A stretch of 52,089 nt of DNA from Lachnospiraceae bacterium (lineage in GTDB: Bacteria > Bacillota > Clostridia > Lachnospirales > Lachnospiraceae), in NCBI GenBank assembly GCA_028724245.1, contig JAQYDI010000189.1:1-52089 (forward strand), written 5' to 3'. The notes beneath the pieces were generated by a model, which saw only the letters and a list, made by a program, of their open reading frames with translations, had not been told where the DNA came from and did no database searches. Below, in pieces: positions 51,953-52,089 of this stretch; position 1 is the first letter of the stretch; each line of letters starts with the position of its first letter. The translations under genes were made by a program, and so were the position numbers.

Positions 51953-52089
51953 TAGTCTCGGAAACTCAAAACCCTTGATTTTCCTGACTTTTTTCAAATC
52001 AAAATTTACAGTTTCACCTCTGCATTTCTGTAACAATCTGCCTTTAAAAAAAACACTTGACAAACTGCCTGAAATGTGCGGCCGCATTC
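51953..52089. other. right-edge segment without a clear gene
   Basis: Three short minus-strand frames run in from the edge; none has a recognisable motif. One ends at 52006 (frame ending NAEVKL) and could be the tail of an upstream phage gene. The window is too short to decide. Confidence 0.4.

Larger units (their letters stand above)
25296..52089 (-). mobile_element. partial HK97-like siphovirus prophage in tRNA-Thr
   Basis: From the tRNA-Thr remnant rightward nearly every gene is a phage gene. The set includes amidase, holin, tyrosine integrase, tail tip, tape measure, chaperones, capsid, portal, terminase, late regulator and Rep. Structural and packaging modules are complete and in standard order. 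The lysogeny repressor and the remaining early genes are not seen, and no second attachment site appears. So the element extends past the right edge. No structural gene is obviously broken except the possible split fibre, so the prophage may be intact. Confidence 0.93.

Noticed and set aside
1-52089. CRISPR array, IS element, reverse transcriptase/DGR
   Set aside because: No spaced repeat arrays, transposase or reverse transcriptase motifs were seen anywhere in the window.

Overview
The window looks like chromosome of a spore-forming, low-to-mid GC Firmicute, most likely a Lachnospiraceae (Clostridia) gut bacterium. The evidence is Spo0A, GerW/YtfJ, RemA, a YicC-RemA-Gmk-RpoZ run, an L28/Asp23/FakA/RecG run and a PFL (UPF0210) plus ACT-domain pair. 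Species cannot be fixed from the sequence alone.

Bases 1-25,290 are host core, mostly on the minus strand. recG, a FakA/YloV-like kinase subunit and asp23 are read leftward, away from rpmB (L28) on the plus strand. A long minus-strand run starts at a near-consensus sigma-A promoter at 12,239-12,267. It carries yicC, remA, gmk, rpoZ, rimO, pgsA, two unrecognised genes, a DUF2953 gene and gerW, and is followed by a 45-residue membrane protein gene that is easily overlooked. rqcH runs rightward and its 3' end lies inside a duplicated, strongly palindromic repeat. Next, again leftward, come the PFL/ACT pair, walJ-coaE-polA, a zinc-finger membrane anti-sigma-like gene, tRNA-Leu(CAA), an ABC-F ATPase, a small unknown gene and spo0A. 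A metallo-beta-lactamase-fold gene and a 34-residue membrane protein gene complete the host part.

Bases 25,296-52,089 are one side of a tailed (siphovirus, HK97-like) prophage inserted in a tRNA-Thr(CGT) gene. Only the 3' half of that tRNA, from the anticodon loop to the acceptor end, remains at the left junction. The intact tRNA and the other attachment site must lie beyond the right edge. Almost all prophage genes are on the minus strand. In transcription order (right to left) they are: small Cys-rich early/middle proteins, an HUH-type Rep, an ArpU/RinA-like late regulator, HNH nuclease, TerS, TerL, portal, ClpP-like protease, capsid, connectors, major tail protein, tail chaperones with a frameshift site, tape measure, Dit, Tal, two receptor-binding or fibre proteins, RHH regulator, integrase, holin and amidase. 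An AT-rich acyltransferase gene on the plus strand, between fibre and integrase modules, is a likely lysogenic-conversion gene.

The least ordinary observations are: an Ig-like (BIG2) domain split across two overlapping fibre ORFs; a 58-nt tRNA-like element with no D-arm; a candidate late promoter followed at once by an intrinsic terminator; an HUH Rep in a dsDNA tailed prophage; a structured attL arm with four short direct repeats; and a GTAACTGTTCAGAGCC motif that recurs beside three transcription ends.
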